This document shows, piece by piece, positions 16,053 through 24,636 of a stretch of DNA of 64,000 nt (position 1 is the stretch's first letter; every line of letters begins with the position of its first letter). Origin of the DNA: Pseudoruegeria sp. HB172150 (GTDB taxonomy: Bacteria > Pseudomonadota > Alphaproteobacteria > Rhodobacterales > Rhodobacteraceae); the NCBI RefSeq assembly GCF_013184805.1, contig NZ_JAATNG010000001.1, positions 1,860,001 through 1,924,000 of the forward strand. The letters run 5' to 3'. Position numbers and translations under genes: made by a program. The notes below the pieces were generated by a model, which made no database searches, had not been told where the DNA came from, and saw nothing but the letters and a program-made list of their open reading frames with translations.

Positions 16053-16152
16053 TTACAGGGCAGAAATCGCAGGGAATTGCAGGTAGCTCAAGTCTAGGAA
16101 TTGCCGCAGAAGGGGTCTAGGGTCCGCCTCAAAAGACGACTGGGCGAGCAGC

Positions 16153-16680
16153 GTGGACTGGTACAGCACCGTTTTCGAACTCATCGACATGCGATCCTTT
16201 TCCAATCTCTGGTACTGGATCGGGCTTGCTGTCATATGGTCTTCGGCCAGCCACTGGGTGCTTGGCGTGCCCTATGACCTTGTTCATAGCGCGGCGCGTT
16301 ACGGTGAGCAGCGGCAGCAGGACCTAGAGGACCTGGTGCGGATCAACACCAACCGGATGGTGCATATCGGCGAAGTCTCCGGCCTTTGGATCATGGGGAT
16401 TTCCTGTGCGATCCTGTCGGGGCTGGCGATCCTGGGATTTGCCTACTGGATCGAGTTCGCGCAGGCGCTGTTCCTGATCCTGTTTCCGCTGGCGATCGTG
16501 GGGGTGATGAGCCTGCAGACCGCGCGCGGCATCATGCGGCGCAGGCTGGAGGGCGAGGCGCTGCAACGGCGATTGCGGCTGCACAGGCTGTACGTGCAGA
16601 TCATCGGGCTGGTCGCGATCTTCGTCACGGCCATGTGGGGCATGTGGCAGAACATGACCACCGGCGCGCTCGGCGGTTGA
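16153..16680 (+). CDS. multi-span membrane protein of the family labelled 'component of SufBCD complex'
   Basis: The 175-residue protein has four likely membrane spans: WYWIGLAVIWSSASHWVLG near the start, then IMGISCAILSGLAILGFAYW, a third span with LFLILFPLAIVGVM, and a C-terminal span with IIGLVAIFVTAMWG. A basic cytoplasmic loop (RRRLEGEALQRRLRLHR) separates the last two. I recall this N-terminal pattern (DWY-TVFELIDMRSFSNLWYW) from Rhodobacterales proteins carrying the label given in the call; nothing in the sequence shows a link to Suf iron-sulfur assembly. The start is a GTG at 16153 with only a weak GGGCGAG upstream; an ATG at 16189 would remove the patterned N-terminus. Confidence 0.7.
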   Translation: MDWYSTVFELIDMRSFSNLWYWIGLAVIWSSASHWVLGVPYDLVHSAARYGEQRQQDLEDLVRINTNRMVHIGEVSGLWIMGISCAILSGLAILGFAYWIEFAQALFLILFPLAIVGVMSLQTARGIMRRRLEGEALQRRLRLHRLYVQIIGLVAIFVTAMWGMWQNMTTGALGG

Positions 16681-16964
16681 TCCACCTGACTTCTGTTTCG
16701 CCCGAATCGGCAGCAACCGCGCAGCGATTGCATTGACTGAAATCTCCCTCAATTAAGAAAACAAATACATTTCCGTGCAAAGCGCGGAGATGTGCCGACG
16801 AACAATTTCAAAATTACATCAACACAATAGAAGTATTTTTCACCAAATTATAATTAAGGATGACAAACTAACCTAGTTGAACAATAATATTCGCCGCAGA
16901 CCCCCGACTAAAAATTTGTCGATCACGGGAAGTAAATCCCTATCGGCGTCAGGGGAGGTTTGTT
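16681..16964. other. AT-rich intergenic patch upstream of the WecG-like gene
   Basis: From about 16740 to 16950 the sequence is far richer in A and T than the rest of the window, with runs such as CAAATTATAATTAAGG near 16845-16860 and ATAATATT near 16884. A TATAAT hexamer is at 16849-16854 but no good -35 is found 16-18 bases ahead. No coding frame is seen. The patch together with the next gene looks compositionally foreign. Confidence 0.5.
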
Positions 16965-17726
16965 TTGAGTATCTTTATCAGTAATCAAAAGATCTGCATT
17001 AATATCAAAAATGAGCATGATCTGTTAACGAATATCCGCAATCGCCTAGAGGCCGGTGACGGATTCACACTTGCTACCTTGAACACACATCATATTGCTG
17101 TCCTGAGGGGCGACCCAAGCTATTGCAGCGTAATTGCCGCGCAGGATCTGATCTGCGCCGATGGTAACCCTGTGGTGTGGCTTTCCCGGTTGGGGCGCAG
17201 TCCAGTTTCACTGGTTACTGGTTCCGACATGCTTTTGCCGATGGCGAAGATCGCGTCCGAACTCGGAATATCCATCGCGCTGGTCGGCTCGACGGATGCG
17301 GCGCTCAAATCGGCGGCCTGCAGTCTGGTTCAGAATTGTCCCGGTCTTCAGGTTGCACTTTGCCTTGCCCCGACGTTCGATTTTGACCCTATGGGTGCAG
17401 AGGCAGATGCCGTTCTGCGCGCAATTGCTGAATCAGGTGCCGGTCTTTGTTTCCTGGCTCTGGGTGTTCCGAAACAGGAGATTCTGGCCACACGCGGCCG
17501 AATGATCATCCCGGACGTTGGATTCGCCTCCATCGGTGCTGGAATTGACTACATCGCCTGGCCCCACCGACGCGCACCTGTGTGGATGCGAGCACTCGCA
17601 CTTGAATGGTTCTGGAGATTGATTTCTGAGCCTGGGCGCCTGTCTCGTCGGTATTTGCTTTGCGCACTCATCCTTCCGAGCGTCATAGCGCAAGTGCTCC
17701 GGCAGCGCCGATGGACATCGCAATAG
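16965..17726 (+). CDS. WecG/TagA/CpsF-family glycosyltransferase
   Basis: The 253-residue protein has the motifs of the WecG/TagA/CpsF family, which moves N-acetylmannosamine-type sugars from UDP donors onto lipid-linked acceptors for surface polymers: TLNTHHIAVL, LICADGNPVVWLSR, TGSDML, ALGVPKQE, and the C-terminal AGIDYIAWPHRRAPVWMRAL with EWFWRLISEPGRLSRRY. The start is TTG at 16965 behind a strong AGGGGAGG at 16951-16958. Its codon use and the flanking DNA are AT-richer than its neighbours, and no other polysaccharide gene is nearby, so it may have been acquired. The acceptor and polymer cannot be told. Confidence 0.88.
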   Translation: MSIFISNQKICINIKNEHDLLTNIRNRLEAGDGFTLATLNTHHIAVLRGDPSYCSVIAAQDLICADGNPVVWLSRLGRSPVSLVTGSDMLLPMAKIASELGISIALVGSTDAALKSAACSLVQNCPGLQVALCLAPTFDFDPMGAEADAVLRAIAESGAGLCFLALGVPKQEILATRGRMIIPDVGFASIGAGIDYIAWPHRRAPVWMRALALEWFWRLISEPGRLSRRYLLCALILPSVIAQVLRQRRWTSQ

Positions 17727-17773
17727 CAATTTGTCGTTGACATGCCCGGCCTGGCCTTTACCCGTCCGTCCGC

Positions 17774-20700
17774 ATGTCCCAGACAACCAATATCACCGTC
17801 GGCGGTGCGCCCGAGGGCTTTGACGCCCGGCTGCTGGTCCAGGAACTGGAGAAATCCGGCGGGCCGGTAATTCACGTGGCGCGCGACGACAAGCGGCTGG
17901 CAGCGATGCAGTCGGCGCTGGAATTCTTCGCGCCGCAGATGCCTGTGGTCGCCTTCCCGAGCTGGGACTGCCTGCCATATGACCGGGTTTCGCCGCATGC
18001 CGACATCGCGGCGATCCGGATGGCGACGCTGGCCGGGCTGGTCAAGGGGATGCCCGGCAACTTCATCCTGTTGACGACGCTGAACGCCGCGACGCAGCGG
18101 GTGCCGGCGCGGGGCGTGCTGGAGGAGGCGTCGTACACGGCACGGGTCGACAGCCGGGTCGATGAAAAGGCGCTGCGCGAATTCCTCGTTCGCATGGGCT
18201 TTACCCAGGCGCCTACGGTTATGGAGCCGGGAGATTACGCCGTCCGGGGCGGGATCATCGATATCTACCCGCCGGGCGAGGGCGGGCCGGTGCGGCTGGA
18301 CCTGTTCGGCGATGTGCTGGACGGGGCGCGGCGGTTCGACCCGATCTCGCAGCGGACGACCGAGAAACTGGAAACCGTGGAACTAGCGCCGGTGTCCGAG
18401 GTGATCCTCGACGAGGCCGCAATCACCCGCTTCCGGCAGAATTACCGCATCGAGTTCGGCGCGGCTGGTACCGACGATCCGCTTTACGAGGCGGTGAGCG
18501 CGGGACGCAAGCATCAGGGCATGGAGCACTGGCTGCCGTTCTTCCACGAGTCGCTGGAAACGCTGTTCGACTATCTGCCGGGTGCGTCCGTCTGCCTGGA
18601 CGATCAGGTCGGGCCGGCGCGAACCTCGCGCTGGGAGGGGATCGTCGACCAGTACGAGACCCGCGTTCATGCGATGCAGCAGAAGAACCGGATGGACACG
18701 GTCTACAAGCCGTGCCCGCCGGGATTGCTGTACCTCGACGATGCCGCTTGGGACGCGGCGCTGGGGGCGCGACGGGTGCTGCAGTTCAACCCGCTGCCGC
18801 AGGCGACGGGGCCCTCGGTCGTGGATGCCGGAGGGCGGATCGGGCGAAACTTCTCGCCGGAACGGCAACAGGAATCCATCAGCCTTTTCGGGGCGGTGGC
18901 CGACCATGTTCGCGCGCGGATGAAGGCAGGGCCGGTTGTTCTGGCCGCCTATTCCGAAGGTTCGGCGGAACGGCTGGGGCATCTGCTGCAGGATCACGAC
19001 ATTACCGGGACCGAGCATGTCGCGCGCGCCGGTGAACTGGTGGACCTGACCGGGCCGGCGCTGACCGTGTGGCCGCTGGAAACCGGGTTCACCACGTCGG
19101 ACATGACGGTGATCGCCGAGCAGGACATCCTGGGCGACCGGCTGATCCGCGCACCGAAGAAGAAACGACGGGCCGAGAACTTCCTGACCGAAGCGCAGTC
19201 TCTGTCGCCGGGCGACCTGATCGTGCACGTGGATCACGGTATCGGGCGCTACACCGGGCTGGAAGTGGTGACGGCGCTTGGGGCGCCGCACGAATGCATC
19301 GCGCTGGAATATTCCGGCGGTGACAGGCTGTTCCTGCCGGTCGAGAATATCGAACTGCTGTCCCGCTACGGCCACGAGGAAGGGCTGCTGGACCGGCTGG
19401 GCGGCGGGGCGTGGCAGGCGAAAAAGGCGAAGCTGAAGGAGCGGATCCGCGAGATGGCGGACCGGCTGATCCGGATCGCCGCCGAGCGGGAGCTGCGCCG
19501 CGCACCGATCATGGAACCGCCCGAAGGGATGTGGGACGCGTTCTCCGCGCGATTCCCGTATCAGGAAACCGACGATCAGCTATCGGCCATTGTCGATGTG
19601 CTGGAGGATCTTGGGGCAGGGCGGCCGATGGATCGGCTGGTCTGCGGCGATGTCGGATTCGGCAAGACCGAGGTGGCGATGCGCGCCGCCTTCGTCGCCG
19701 CGTTGTCCGGCAAGCAGGTGGCGGTGATCGCGCCGACGACGCTGCTGGCGCGGCAGCATTACAAGAGCTTTGCCGAGCGGTTCCGGGGCTTCCCTGTGGA
19801 GGTGCGGCAGCTGTCACGCTTCGTTTCCGCCAAGGACGCGGCGGCGGCGCGGGATGCTGTGTCGCGCGGGACCTGCGACATCGTCATCGGGACGCATGCC
19901 CTGCTGGCGAAGGGCGTGAGGTTCAAGGACCTGGGGCTGCTGGTCATCGACGAGGAGCAGCATTTCGGCGTGAACCACAAGGAACGGCTGAAGGAGCTGC
20001 GGTCGGACGTGCACGTGCTGACTCTGACCGCGACGCCGATTCCGAGGACGCTGCAGCTGTCGCTGACGGGTGTGCGGGATCTGAGCATCATCGGCACGCC
20101 GCCGGTGGACCGGCTGGCGATCCGGACCTATGTGAGCGAATTCGACGCGGTGACGATCCGCGAGGCGCTGTTGCGCGAGCATTACCGGGGCGGACAGTCG
20201 TTCTATGTGGTGCCGCGGATCTCCGACCTGCCGGAGATCGAGGAATTCCTGAAGGAACAGGTGCCGGAGGTGACATTTGTCACCGCGCACGGGCAGATGG
20301 CGGCCGGGCAGCTCGATGACAGGATGAACGCGTTCTATGACGGCAAGTACGATGTGCTGCTGGCGACGACGATCGTCGAGTCGGGGCTGGATATCCCGAC
20401 GGCGAACACGATGGTCGTTCACCGTGCGGACATGTTCGGGCTGGCGCAGCTGTACCAGATCCGGGGGCGCGTCGGACGGTCGAAGACGCGGGCCTATGCC
20501 TATCTGACGACGAAGCCGCGCGCGAAGCTGACCGCGACCGCCGAAAAGCGGTTGCGGGTGCTGGGGTCGCTGGATTCGCTGGGGGCCGGGTTCACCTTGG
20601 CCTCGCAGGATCTGGATATTCGTGGCGCCGGGAACCTGCTAGGCGAGGAGCAGTCGGGGAACATCAACGAGGTCGGGTACGAGCTGTACCAGTCGATGCT

Positions 20701-21226
20701 GGAAGAGGCGATTGCCAAGATCAAGTCTGGCGAGCTGGAGGGGCTGACCGATGCGGGCGGCGACCAATGGGCGCCGCAGATCAACCTTGGCGTTCCTGTC
20801 CTGATTCCAGAGGATTACGTGCCGGATCTTGATGTACGGCTCGGGCTGTACCGGCGGCTGTCGGAGCTGCACTCGAAGGTGGAGCTGGAAGGCTTCGCGG
20901 CGGAGCTGATCGACCGGTTCGGCAAGCTGCCGAAAGAGGTCAACATGCTGCTGCTGATCGTGCGGATCAAGGACATGTGCAAGCGGGCCGGGATCGCGAA
21001 GCTGGATGGCGGGCCGAAGGGGGCGACGATCCAGTTCCACAACGACAAGTACGCCAATCCCGCCGGGCTGGTGGACTTCATCAAGGCGCAGAACGGGCTG
21101 GCGCGGGTGAAGGACAACAAGATCATCGTGCGGCGCGACTGGAAGGGGACGAAGGACCGGATCCAGGGTGCTTATGCCATCGCGCAGGATCTGGCGAAGT
21201 TCGCTCAGGCGGAGAAGGCCGCCTGA
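17774..21226 (+). CDS. mfd: transcription-repair coupling factor Mfd
   Basis: Mfd removes RNA polymerase stalled at DNA damage and recruits UvrA. The N-terminal UvrB-like part (about residues 1-330) is followed by the RNA polymerase interaction domain (SPGDLIVHVDHGIGRYTGLE, near 477). The translocase core has Walker A GDVGFGKTE near 625, DEEQHFG near 726, TATPIPRTL and QIRGRVGRSK. The C-terminal TRCF domain follows (NLLGEEQSGNINEVGYELY and beyond). The length of 1150 residues is standard. ATG at 17774 is chosen; no strong ribosome site is seen. It converges on the first exporter gene with 7 bases between the stops. Confidence 0.97.
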   Translation: MSQTTNITVGGAPEGFDARLLVQELEKSGGPVIHVARDDKRLAAMQSALEFFAPQMPVVAFPSWDCLPYDRVSPHADIAAIRMATLAGLVKGMPGNFILLTTLNAATQRVPARGVLEEASYTARVDSRVDEKALREFLVRMGFTQAPTVMEPGDYAVRGGIIDIYPPGEGGPVRLDLFGDVLDGARRFDPISQRTTEKLETVELAPVSEVILDEAAITRFRQNYRIEFGAAGTDDPLYEAVSAGRKHQGMEHWLPFFHESLETLFDYLPGASVCLDDQVGPARTSRWEGIVDQYETRVHAMQQKNRMDTVYKPCPPGLLYLDDAAWDAALGARRVLQFNPLPQATGPSVVDAGGRIGRNFSPERQQESISLFGAVADHVRARMKAGPVVLAAYSEGSAERLGHLLQDHDITGTEHVARAGELVDLTGPALTVWPLETGFTTSDMTVIAEQDILGDRLIRAPKKKRRAENFLTEAQSLSPGDLIVHVDHGIGRYTGLEVVTALGAPHECIALEYSGGDRLFLPVENIELLSRYGHEEGLLDRLGGGAWQAKKAKLKERIREMADRLIRIAAERELRRAPIMEPPEGMWDAFSARFPYQETDDQLSAIVDVLEDLGAGRPMDRLVCGDVGFGKTEVAMRAAFVAALSGKQVAVIAPTTLLARQHYKSFAERFRGFPVEVRQLSRFVSAKDAAAARDAVSRGTCDIVIGTHALLAKGVRFKDLGLLVIDEEQHFGVNHKERLKELRSDVHVLTLTATPIPRTLQLSLTGVRDLSIIGTPPVDRLAIRTYVSEFDAVTIREALLREHYRGGQSFYVVPRISDLPEIEEFLKEQVPEVTFVTAHGQMAAGQLDDRMNAFYDGKYDVLLATTIVESGLDIPTANTMVVHRADMFGLAQLYQIRGRVGRSKTRAYAYLTTKPRAKLTATAEKRLRVLGSLDSLGAGFTLASQDLDIRGAGNLLGEEQSGNINEVGYELYQSMLEEAIAKIKSGELEGLTDAGGDQWAPQINLGVPVLIPEDYVPDLDVRLGLYRRLSELHSKVELEGFAAELIDRFGKLPKEVNMLLLIVRIKDMCKRAGIAKLDGGPKGATIQFHNDKYANPAGLVDFIKAQNGLARVKDNKIIVRRDWKGTKDRIQGAYAIAQDLAKFAQAEKAA

Positions 21227-21233
21227 GCATAGG

Positions 21234-22475
21234 TCATTCGGCGGGCGTGATCTCTGCCGGGATCGGTTCCGCACCGCTCGGCTCGGTGCCCTGGCGGGAC
21301 AGCAGCGAGAGGCCCATCGCGTAGCAGATCAGCGCGCCCATCGCCGGGGCAAGCGGGGTGCCGTTGAAGGCCTGGCCGATGGGAACGGCGATGATCACGG
21401 CGCCGATGGTGGCGAGCGCGCCGATGACAGAGGCGCCGAGGCCGGCCATGCGGCCCAGCGGCTCCATCGCCAGCGCGTTGAGGTTGCCGATGCAGAGGCC
21501 GCCCATCAGGAAGATCGACAGCATCCACACGATGAACGCCGCGAAATAGGCGTTGCCGGTAAGGGCGCCGGTCAGGATGATCGCGGTCATCGTGAAGGAC
21601 ATGACGCATTGCACCGCCATCGCCGTCATCGCGATGCGGCGCATGCCGAAGCGCATCACGAGGCGGGTGTTGAGGAAGCTTCCGCCCGCGGAGAGCAGGG
21701 CGAGCATGCCGAACCAGTAGGGGAAGGTGTCGCCGCGGTCGAAGACCTGGACAAAGATCGGCTCGGCGGTGGAGATCAGCGTGAACATGACCGCGAAGAC
21801 GAAGGCCTGCGCGCCGATGGTCAGGGAAACGAGGCGGTTGCCGAGGATCTCGCGCACGCCGGCAGCGAGGTCCCGGGGGCGCAGGTCGCGGCGGTTCTCG
21901 GGGATCAGCGTTTCGGGCTGGCGCAGGCCGAGCCAGAGCGCGACCACGCCAGCGAAGGCGACGTAGCCGAGGAAGATCGCGCGCCAGTCGGCGACGGCGA
22001 TGATCATCTGGCCGGTGAGAGGCGCTATGGCCGGGATCAGGGTGAAGACCATCATCGCGAAGGACATGATCTGCGCCATGCGGCGGCCTTCATAGGTGTC
22101 GCGTACAAGCGCCAGCGCGGCGACGCGCGGCGCGGAAGCACCCAGCCCCTGGATCACGCGGGCGGCGAGCAGGAGTTCGAGCGTGGGCGCGAAGTAGCAG
22201 AGAAGCGCGCCGGCGACGTAGAGTGTCATGCCCGCGAGGATCACTGGCTTGCGGCCGAAGGTGTCGCTGAGCGGGCCGCTGAACAGCGTGCCGATCCCCA
22301 TGCCGAAGACGAAGCTGGTGATGATCAGCTGCGCCCGGTTCGGGTTGTCCGGGGTCAGGGTGGCGGAAATCTCGGTGAGGGCGGGCAACATGGAATCGAC
22401 GGCAAAGGCCGCCGACGCGATCATCATCGCGATGAGGGCAATGAATTCGGGTTGTGAAAGCTTCTTACTGGTCAT
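21234..22475 (-). CDS. Bcr/CflA-type MFS drug exporter (copy 1)
   Basis: The protein is a 12-span major facilitator with the Bcr/CflA drug-resistance pattern. It has the loop 2-3 signature GPLSDTFGRKPVIL and the motif ARVIQGLGASAPRVAALALVRD, both typical of the family. About 413 residues. The start at 22475 is chosen by alignment with the next gene, whose first residues (MPTKPLPLPEF) match MTSKKLSQPEF here; the frame is open to 22526 but no ribosome site supports either start. The substrate is unknown. The two exporters are direct tandem paralogs in the same orientation. Confidence 0.88.
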   Translation of the reverse strand: MTSKKLSQPEFIALIAMMIASAAFAVDSMLPALTEISATLTPDNPNRAQLIITSFVFGMGIGTLFSGPLSDTFGRKPVILAGMTLYVAGALLCYFAPTLELLLAARVIQGLGASAPRVAALALVRDTYEGRRMAQIMSFAMMVFTLIPAIAPLTGQMIIAVADWRAIFLGYVAFAGVVALWLGLRQPETLIPENRRDLRPRDLAAGVREILGNRLVSLTIGAQAFVFAVMFTLISTAEPIFVQVFDRGDTFPYWFGMLALLSAGGSFLNTRLVMRFGMRRIAMTAMAVQCVMSFTMTAIILTGALTGNAYFAAFIVWMLSIFLMGGLCIGNLNALAMEPLGRMAGLGASVIGALATIGAVIIAVPIGQAFNGTPLAPAMGALICYAMGLSLLSRQGTEPSGAEPIPAEITPAE

Positions 22476-22641
22476 GGAGCCGGAGGTAACATGTCTTTGG
22501 CCGAATACCAGAAAAAACATGCGCAAAGCAGGTATTTGCTAAACGCATATTAATTTTCGCTTTGAAATTAGCCGTATTCCGGAATCGTGCAGGCGGGAAT
22601 CCGCGCGAGATGATAGTGGGCACGGCCCAAAACGGGGCCTG

Positions 22642-23871
22642 TCAGGCTGCGGGATCCGTCGTCGGCGCGGTGTGAGTCGATGGGCCCAGCAACTGCATCA
22701 GGGCCAGGCTTCCGGCGCAGCAGAGCGCCGTGCCGACGGCGAGCGAGATGGGCGTGCCATCGAAGCTGAGGCCGATGGGGGCGGCGACGGCGACCGCGGC
22801 GACCGTGGCGATTGCGCTGATCAGCGAGGCACCGAGACCGGCAAGGTGCCCGAGAGGTTCCATCGCCAGCGCGTTCAGGTTGCCGATGCAGAGCCCGGCC
22901 ATGAAGAAGATGCTCTGGATCCAGATCAGAAAGAGGATAAAATAGGCGGTGCCTTCGAATGCCCCGGTGAGTGCGATCACGGCAATGAGCGTGGATATGG
23001 CGAGCTCTGTCCAGAGCGTCCAGCGGATCACGGCGCGCATGCCGATCTGCACCACTATCCGGGCATTGAGGAAGCTTGCGCCCGCCGAGATCAGCGAAAT
23101 GCCACCGAACCATTTCGGAAAGCTCTCTTCGGCGCCAAAGGTCTGGGCGAAGATCGGCTGGACCGTGGAGAGCGTGCCGAACAGCACGCCGAAAACCAAC
23201 GCCAGGATCGCGATGGTGACGGTGACGGCCCTGATCGAGAGGATTTCAATGGATCCGCGAACGATCGTGTTCAGCCGAAACGGACGCCGGTCTTCGGGAT
23301 GAAGGGTCTCGCCTTGCCGCACGGCCACCCAGACGAGGATCGCGACCGCCCAGGCCATGTACGCCAGGAAAATGCCTCGCCAGCCTATGGCGTCGATGAT
23401 GAACGAGCCCATCAGCGGAGCAACCGCGGGAACGAGCGTGAAGACCATCATCGCGAAGGACATGACCTGCGCCATGCGGCGCCCCTCGAACTGGTCGCGG
23501 ACGATGGCGAGGATCGCGATGCGCGGGCCAGCGGCGCCGATGCCCTGAAACACACGGGCCAGGAGGACGAGTTCCAGCGTGGGCGCCGCCCAGGACAGGA
23601 ACGCGCCGAAGAAATAGAGGACGAAGCCGAACAGGACCACGGGCTTGCGGCCGAACCGGTCGGAGAGCGGGCCGGTGAACAGCGTACCGACGCCCATGCC
23701 GAGGACAAAGCTGGTGATGATCAGCTGCGCGCGGTTCGGGGCGTCGGGTGTAAGCTCCTCGGCAATGGCCGTCATCGCCGGGAGCATCGAGTCGATGGAG
23801 AATGCCACCGAGGCCATGATCATGGCCGTCAGGATGATGAATTCCGGAAGAGGGAGCGGCTTTGTCGGCAT
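22642..23871 (-). CDS. Bcr/CflA-type MFS drug exporter (copy 2)
   Basis: A 409-residue, 12-span major facilitator closely similar in pattern to the gene downstream: QLIITSFVLGMGVGTLFTGPLSDRFGRKPVVL, ARVFQGIGAAGPRIAILAIVRD and the C-terminal LCIGNLNALAMEPLGHLAGLGAS are shared almost word for word. This points to a local duplication followed by divergence. There are 166 bases between the two genes, AT-rich near 22540-22570, that could carry a separate promoter for copy 1. The exported compound cannot be told from sequence. Confidence 0.88.
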   Translation of the reverse strand: MPTKPLPLPEFIILTAMIMASVAFSIDSMLPAMTAIAEELTPDAPNRAQLIITSFVLGMGVGTLFTGPLSDRFGRKPVVLFGFVLYFFGAFLSWAAPTLELVLLARVFQGIGAAGPRIAILAIVRDQFEGRRMAQVMSFAMMVFTLVPAVAPLMGSFIIDAIGWRGIFLAYMAWAVAILVWVAVRQGETLHPEDRRPFRLNTIVRGSIEILSIRAVTVTIAILALVFGVLFGTLSTVQPIFAQTFGAEESFPKWFGGISLISAGASFLNARIVVQIGMRAVIRWTLWTELAISTLIAVIALTGAFEGTAYFILFLIWIQSIFFMAGLCIGNLNALAMEPLGHLAGLGASLISAIATVAAVAVAAPIGLSFDGTPISLAVGTALCCAGSLALMQLLGPSTHTAPTTDPAA

Positions 23872-24000
23872 GAGGGCCGTCTACCACATTGAATGGCAGC
23901 TGCCAGAGAAAGATGCCGGAGTCATGTAACTGGCCGGAACGGGCAGGGAGCGGCTGTTTCGGCGGGGTTGGAAAACCGCGAATTGCCGCCTGCGGCCTGC

Positions 24001-24636
24001 TTATTCTGCGGAAGTCTTGAGTTCCTCGATCACCTGCACCCAGAGTTCCGGCGGCTGCGCGCCGGGCACCGCGTGGCGCTGACCGACGACGAATGTGGGA
24101 ACGCCCGAGACGCCGTGTTCGCGAGCCCAGCGGTCGCGCGCGCGAATGTCTTCCCTGTCGGCGTCGCCCTGCAGAAGCTGGCGGATCATCGCGGCGTCGA
24201 GGCCGCAGCTGTCGGCGATGTCGGAGAGCACGTCGATATCGCCGATGTCGCGCGCCTCGGTGAAATAGGCCCGGAACAGCGAGGAGACGACGGCGGTCTG
24301 GCGGCCTTCGATCCCGGCCCAGTGGATCAGGCGGTGGGCGTCGACCGTGCTGGGCGTCCGCTGAATGCCGGCGAAGTCGATCTTGAGACCGGCTTTTTCG
24401 GCAGCGTCGACGATGGGCGCGTAGGCGTCGATGGCGCCCTGACGGCCGCCGAATTTCAGTTCCAGATACTCTTTCCGGTCCATGCCGCCCTCGGGCATGT
24501 CGGGGTTCAGCATGAACGGGTGCCATTCGATCTCGAACGGGTGGTCGGGCACCTGTTCCAGCGCGCGGTCGAGGTTGGTCTTGCCGATGTAGCACCACGG
24601 GCAGATCGGATCGGAGATGATATCAAGCTTGATCAT
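24001..24636 (-). CDS. DsbA-family (FrnE-like) thiol oxidoreductase
   Basis: The 211-residue protein has a thioredoxin-fold active site CPWC in SDPICPWCYIGK at residues 8-19, followed by the long helical insertion of the DsbA family and the cis-proline region HGVSGVPTFVVG near the C-terminus. It has no signal peptide, so it is likely cytoplasmic like FrnE. The ATG at 24636 has GGGAGG upstream on the minus strand. The first 14 bases overlap the end of the acyl-CoA synthetase gene, so the two are probably co-transcribed. The substrate is unknown. Confidence 0.88.
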   Translation of the reverse strand: MIKLDIISDPICPWCYIGKTNLDRALEQVPDHPFEIEWHPFMLNPDMPEGGMDRKEYLELKFGGRQGAIDAYAPIVDAAEKAGLKIDFAGIQRTPSTVDAHRLIHWAGIEGRQTAVVSSLFRAYFTEARDIGDIDVLSDIADSCGLDAAMIRQLLQGDADREDIRARDRWAREHGVSGVPTFVVGQRHAVPGAQPPELWVQVIEELKTSAE

